A stretch of DNA of 64,000 bases from Bacterioplanes sp965233665 (GTDB taxonomy: Bacteria; Pseudomonadota; Gammaproteobacteria; Pseudomonadales; Oceanobacteraceae): contig CBDDTG010000047.1 in assembly GCA_965233665.1 (NCBI GenBank), forward strand, positions 40,851 through 104,850, given 5' to 3'. This document shows positions 60,751-64,000 of this stretch, in pieces. A program made the position numbers and the translations under genes. Each line of letters starts with the position of its first letter. Position 1 is the stretch's first letter. The notes beneath the pieces are model-generated. The model worked only from the letters and a program-made list of their open reading frames with translations, was not told where the DNA came from and made no database searches.

Positions 60751-61724
60751 CACCATGACAAACGTCGCTTTTCTCGCAGCAATAAAGAGATAAACACAGG
60801 CGCACCCAATAAGCTGGTGACAATACCAATCGGCAACTCGGCCGGTGCAATTAACGCCCGCGCCACCGCATCGGCCAACACCATCAGGCAACCGCCCAAC
60901 ACCACCGCCACGGGCAATACCCGACGATGCGCCGCCCCTACCAGCAGGCGTGCAATGTGCGGGCTGACCAAGCCAACAAAACCGATAACACCGCTGGCAC
61001 TGACGGCAACACTGATCATCAGCGCCACCCATACCACGGTGCGCCCTTGCAGCTGCGCCACATTGACTCCTAACGAGCGCGCTTCGGTTTCGCCCAACAG
61101 CAAGGCATCCAACTGGCGCAGCCGCCTGGGCCAGTACCACAATGCCGCCAGCAATACCGCCGTCAATGCCGCCACCCAGCGCCAGTTGGCGCCACTCAAA
61201 CTCCCTAATGACCAAAAAGTGATTTGCCGTAATGCGCTGTCACTCGCCAAATACGACAACAGCCCAATGACGGCGCTAGCCATCACGTTGACGGCAATGC
61301 CGGCGAGAATCAGAAAGCTCATGGCGTGCAGCGATGCGCCGCTAAGGCCCAAACGCAATACCAGCAAAAGCGCCAACCAAGCGCCTGAAAAGGCAAACAG
61401 GGTTTGCAGGGCCACAGGCCAATGACTGGCCAACGCTAAATACAGGGCCGCCCCAACCGCCGCCCCGCCCGAAACGCCAATTAACCCCGGGTCTGCCAAT
61501 GGATTGCGCACCACACCCTGAATCAGCACCCCAGCCCAAGCCAGCACCGCACCGATCAAAAAGGCCAGCAGCACTCGTGGCATGCGGATCTGCCACAGCA
61601 CCATCTGACCGGTGTCCGATTGCCATAGCCAACTCCAGCTTTGGCTACCGGTAAATACACCCGCCAGCAAACACAGCGGGACTAGTAACAACAACAGTGG
61701 CGGGATAAGCTCGCGGCGCAACAT
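60750..61724 (-). CDS. hmuU: Haem-type ABC importer, permease (FecCD family)
   Basis: 324 residues, with eight to ten membrane helices. FecCD signatures: RMPRVLLAFLIGAVLAWAGVLIQGVVRNPLADPGLIGVSGGAA (given here as RMPRVLLAFL and NPLADPGLIGVSGG), GSLSGANWR, GFVGLVSPHIAR, and ELPIGIVTSLLGAPVFI near the end. It forms the channel for haem, vitamin B12 or siderophores together with the ATPase. It starts only 21 bp from the divergent Rieske gene, so its promoter must overlap that gene's start. No Fur box is seen there. Confidence 0.88.
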   Translation of the reverse strand: MLRRELIPPLLLLLVPLCLLAGVFTGSQSWSWLWQSDTGQMVLWQIRMPRVLLAFLIGAVLAWAGVLIQGVVRNPLADPGLIGVSGGAAVGAALYLALASHWPVALQTLFAFSGAWLALLLVLRLGLSGASLHAMSFLILAGIAVNVMASAVIGLLSYLASDSALRQITFWSLGSLSGANWRWVAALTAVLLAALWYWPRRLRQLDALLLGETEARSLGVNVAQLQGRTVVWVALMISVAVSASGVIGFVGLVSPHIARLLVGAAHRRVLPVAVVLGGCLMVLADAVARALIAPAELPIGIVTSLLGAPVFISLLLREKRRLSW

Positions 61725-61745
61725 GACAGCGACAAGGCCTTAACA

Positions 61746-62075
61746 ATGAGCAAAGAGCAGGCATTGTGCCACAGCAGCGCAATAGCGGAAGGTCAAAGCA
61801 AAGGCTTTGAAATGGATGGCATGGCGATTTTTGTCATTCACAAGCACGGGCAGTTTTACGCTTACCGCAATCAGTGCCCGCATCTAGGCATCGAGTTGGA
61901 GTGGTTGCCGGACCAGTTTCTCGATAGCGAAGGCGCTCTGATTCAATGCGCCACCCACGGGGCGTTGTTTTTAATCGACAGCGGCGATTGCATCGCTGGC
62001 CCCTGCCAGGGCCAGTCCTTAATCTCGGTGCCATGTCGCTGCGATGAGCAAGGCAGGCTTTGGGTGCAGCTCTAG
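61746..62075 (+). CDS. Rieske [2Fe-2S] protein
   Basis: 109 residues. Rieske ligands CPHLGIELEW and CATHGALFLIDSG. The sequence is the length of a stand-alone Rieske ferredoxin of the biphenyl-dioxygenase/NirD type. The electron partner is unknown. Its stop overlaps the convergent sfsA end by 4 bp. Confidence 0.92.
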   Translation: MSKEQALCHSSAIAEGQSKGFEMDGMAIFVIHKHGQFYAYRNQCPHLGIELEWLPDQFLDSEGALIQCATHGALFLIDSGDCIAGPCQGQSLISVPCRCDEQGRLWVQL

Positions 62076-62785
62076 AGCAGCAGTTCTAACGGCCGCGCCA
62101 GCTTCATGCCCGCAGGGTGTTGGTTAAAGGCCACCTGCCATGCCATCACCTCCACACCGGCCGCCATCACCTCACGCAAGGTAGCGCCATAAGCTGGGTC
62201 GATGTCATCCGCCACCGTCACTTGCTCGATGCCCTCATGAGCGACGCAAAACAGCAACACCGCACGATGCCCTTCGGCCTTAAGCTGTTGCAAGCGCAGC
62301 AAGTGCTTGCGTCCACGCTCGGTGACGGCATCGGGAAAGCAGCCCAAGCGCGAGCCATTGCACTCCGGCAGCAGAGTCACGCTTTTGACTTCAACGTAGG
62401 CATCCCCAAGCTGGGCAGCGCGCAATAAAAAATCCAGCCGACCGTCACTGACCTTGGGTTCTTTGATGATCTCATCATACCCCTGCAAATCGGTCACACG
62501 TCCTTCCGCTAGCGCCTCTGCCACCAATTGATTGGCACGCTGAGTATTGATGCAGGCTAAATATTGGCCATCGACTTCAACCCACTCCCAACTGTGGCGA
62601 TATTTGCGCTTGTCATTGTGGCTGTCGAGCAACCACACCCGACTGCCCGGCTCGGCACAGCGCTTCATCGAACCCGTGTTAGGGCAGTGAACGGTTATGG
62701 CTTGCCCATCAGCCAGTTCAACGTCGGCCAAAAAGCGCTTATAGCGTTTAATCAAAGTGGCGGGCTGCAGTGCTGGATACTGCAT
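62072..62785 (-). CDS. sfsA: Sugar fermentation stimulation protein homolog SfsA
   Basis: 237 residues from ATG 62785, which overlaps the aminotransferase stop (TAATG); six codons of upstream extension are rejected. Signatures: LIKRYKRFLADVEL, VHCPNTGSMKRCAEPGSRV, YVEVKSVTLL, and FPDAVTERGRKHLLRL. The catalytic-like Asp/Glu/Lys positions (SDGRLDFLL, EVKSV) fit its nuclease-like fold. Exact role is unsettled; it binds DNA and affects maltose genes in E. coli. Confidence 0.95.
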   Translation of the reverse strand: MQYPALQPATLIKRYKRFLADVELADGQAITVHCPNTGSMKRCAEPGSRVWLLDSHNDKRKYRHSWEWVEVDGQYLACINTQRANQLVAEALAEGRVTDLQGYDEIIKEPKVSDGRLDFLLRAAQLGDAYVEVKSVTLLPECNGSRLGCFPDAVTERGRKHLLRLQQLKAEGHRAVLLFCVAHEGIEQVTVADDIDPAYGATLREVMAAGVEVMAWQVAFNQHPAGMKLARPLELLL

Positions 62786-63993
62786 TAACGTCGTTCCAAC
62801 CACTGCTGCAAGCGCTCCATTGCCTGCTGCAAACGCGGCAATGGCGTGGTGAAAGCAAAGCGCACATGTTGCTTAGCTTGGTGCTCGCCAAAGTCTGTTC
62901 CCGGCGTAAAGGCCACGCCCGTCGCCGCCAGCGCCTGTTGGCAAAAGCTCAGACTGTCGTCGGTTAAATCGCTGGCATCGGCGTAAACATAAAACGCACC
63001 GTCTGGCACCACCGCAAGCTTAAAGCCCAACTCTGGCAAGGCTTGCAGCAAATAGTCGCGGCGCAGCTGCAGCTCCTGGCGGCGCGCCTCAAGAATGGCC
63101 AGCGTGTCATCACCAAAGGCTGCCAGCGCAGCATGTTGCGCCGGGGTAGAAGGCGCTAAAAACAAGTTTTGCGCTAGGGTATCCAGGGTTTCGACCCAGG
63201 CTTCGGGCACCACCGCCCAGCCCAGGCGCCAACCTGTCATGCCAAAGAACTTAGAAAAACTGTTGAGCACCACCAGGTTGTCGCCTTGGCCCAGCTGCAA
63301 AGCGGTCTCAATGGCGGGGGCTTGGCTGGCGTCAGAGCCAGGAGCGCCGTAGTTCAGCCCCTGATAAATCTCATCTACCCACAGCTCGCCACCTTGCTCG
63401 CTGACCGCCTGATGCAAGCCCTGCAGCTGTGGCAGGCTCAACACAGTGCCCGTAGGGTTGGCCGGTGACGCCACCAGCGTCACGCGCGTTTGCGCCTGCC
63501 AGTGCTGCCTAACCTGTTCCGGTGTGAGCTGCAAACCCGCCGTCGGATCGCCGGGCACCAGCTGCCCATGGGCTTCAAATACGCGTGCAAAATGGCGATT
63601 ACAGGGGTAACCCGGATCTGCCAATAACATAGTCTGGCCTTGCTCTAGCCGGGCGGCGGTGAGCAGCAACAAAGCCCCCGACGCTCCCGGCGTTAATACC
63701 ACCTGCCGTGGACTGATATGTACACCAAAGCGTTGCTGATAGTAATGCGACAAGCGCTCACGCAGCGCGGGCATCCCGAGTGCCGGGGTGTAACGTGTTT
63801 GACCGGCGCGCAGTGCTGTTACCGCGGCTTCGACCATGGGCTCAGGAGTGGCGAAATCTGGCTCGCCGACTTGCAGGTGAATCACGTCTTCACCCGCCGC
63901 CTCCAACGCTTGGGCCTGTTCCAAAATGGCCATGACCTGAAACGGGGCAATGTGCTGTGAGCGGCGTTGTGCGTCGGGCAAGCTGTCATTCAT
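62785..63993 (-). CDS. Pyridoxal-phosphate aminotransferase, class I/II
   Basis: 402 residues. PLP fold: VGEPDFATPEPMVEAA, RYTPALGMPALRE, GASGALLLLTAARLEQG, SPANPTGTVLS, DEIYQGLNYG, and NSFSKFFGMTGWRLGW with the PLP lysine (SKFFGMTGWR). Near the family of aspartate/aromatic or MetC-like aminotransferases often coded by sfsA-dksA. Amino donor not predictable. It reads into sfsA by a 1-bp overlap. Confidence 0.93.
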   Translation of the reverse strand: MNDSLPDAQRRSQHIAPFQVMAILEQAQALEAAGEDVIHLQVGEPDFATPEPMVEAAVTALRAGQTRYTPALGMPALRERLSHYYQQRFGVHISPRQVVLTPGASGALLLLTAARLEQGQTMLLADPGYPCNRHFARVFEAHGQLVPGDPTAGLQLTPEQVRQHWQAQTRVTLVASPANPTGTVLSLPQLQGLHQAVSEQGGELWVDEIYQGLNYGAPGSDASQAPAIETALQLGQGDNLVVLNSFSKFFGMTGWRLGWAVVPEAWVETLDTLAQNLFLAPSTPAQHAALAAFGDDTLAILEARRQELQLRRDYLLQALPELGFKLAVVPDGAFYVYADASDLTDDSLSFCQQALAATGVAFTPGTDFGEHQAKQHVRFAFTTPLPRLQQAMERLQQWLERR

Positions 63994-64000
63994 GGCAAGT

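Noticed and set aside
60750..61215. A 399-residue ORF reading from inside the permease gene into the ATPase
   Set aside because: Its N-terminal 150 residues are a shadow of the permease in another frame; the real ATPase starts at 60750 or 60756.

Overview
The window is chromosomal DNA of a gammaproteobacterium, most likely from the Pseudomonadales/Oceanospirillales neighbourhood. This rests on gene content (rapA, secB, gpmI-envC-ctpA, hemH, polB, sfsA) and on an arrangement of a cyclic-nucleotide-binding protein, two tandem Fur-boxed small RNAs and a haem-type ABC importer that matches the cbpA-prrF1-prrF2-phu locus of Pseudomonas aeruginosa. Species cannot be named from the sequence alone.

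Positions 1-18080 form a type VI secretion (T6SS) region. One minus-strand operon runs from a small gene at 12119 through a natural TssB-TssC sheath fusion, hcp, tssE, tssF, tssG, tssJ, tssK and tssL into tssM, which leaves the window at position 1. It starts at a near-perfect sigma-54 promoter (12174-12189). A divergent, short sigma-54 activator gene (12808-13926) has its own sigma-54-like promoter, and a 261-bp MITE-like element lies between the two. rapA follows. Next is a divergent pair of unknown small genes (16849-17328 and 17628-18080), each with a sigma-54 promoter about 40 bp before its start, which makes them candidate members of the T6SS regulon.

Positions 18100-33500 are accessory. 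They hold a RAYT/IS200-like transposase with its hairpin repeats, a second broken copy, and a three-gene operon: a small membrane protein, a 2610-residue secreted SpvB/FG-GAP/RHS protein and a probable immunity gene. Then come a periplasmic binding protein, two families of short inverted-repeat elements, an HD-domain protein divergent from an HxlR regulator, and a quinone-reductase-like flavoprotein divergent from a second HxlR regulator.

Positions 33489-48958 are mostly core: an odd pyroglutamyl-peptidase-like exported protein, a persulfide dioxygenase-like/SulP sulfur pair, a crotonase, hemH, secB, a rhodanese, gpmI-envC-ctpA-deacetylase, a cytochrome c5-like/FAD oxidoreductase pair whose second gene carries a one-base frameshift, tapT-like DTW and a HAD phosphatase.

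Positions 49026-62075 are dominated by iron. A di-haem peroxidase gene diverges from an imelysin/di-haem oxidoreductase/DUF1513/imelysin operon across two Fur boxes. After polB come the cbpA-like gene, two PrrF-like sRNAs and the haem-type importer. A Rieske protein, sfsA and an aminotransferase finish the window.
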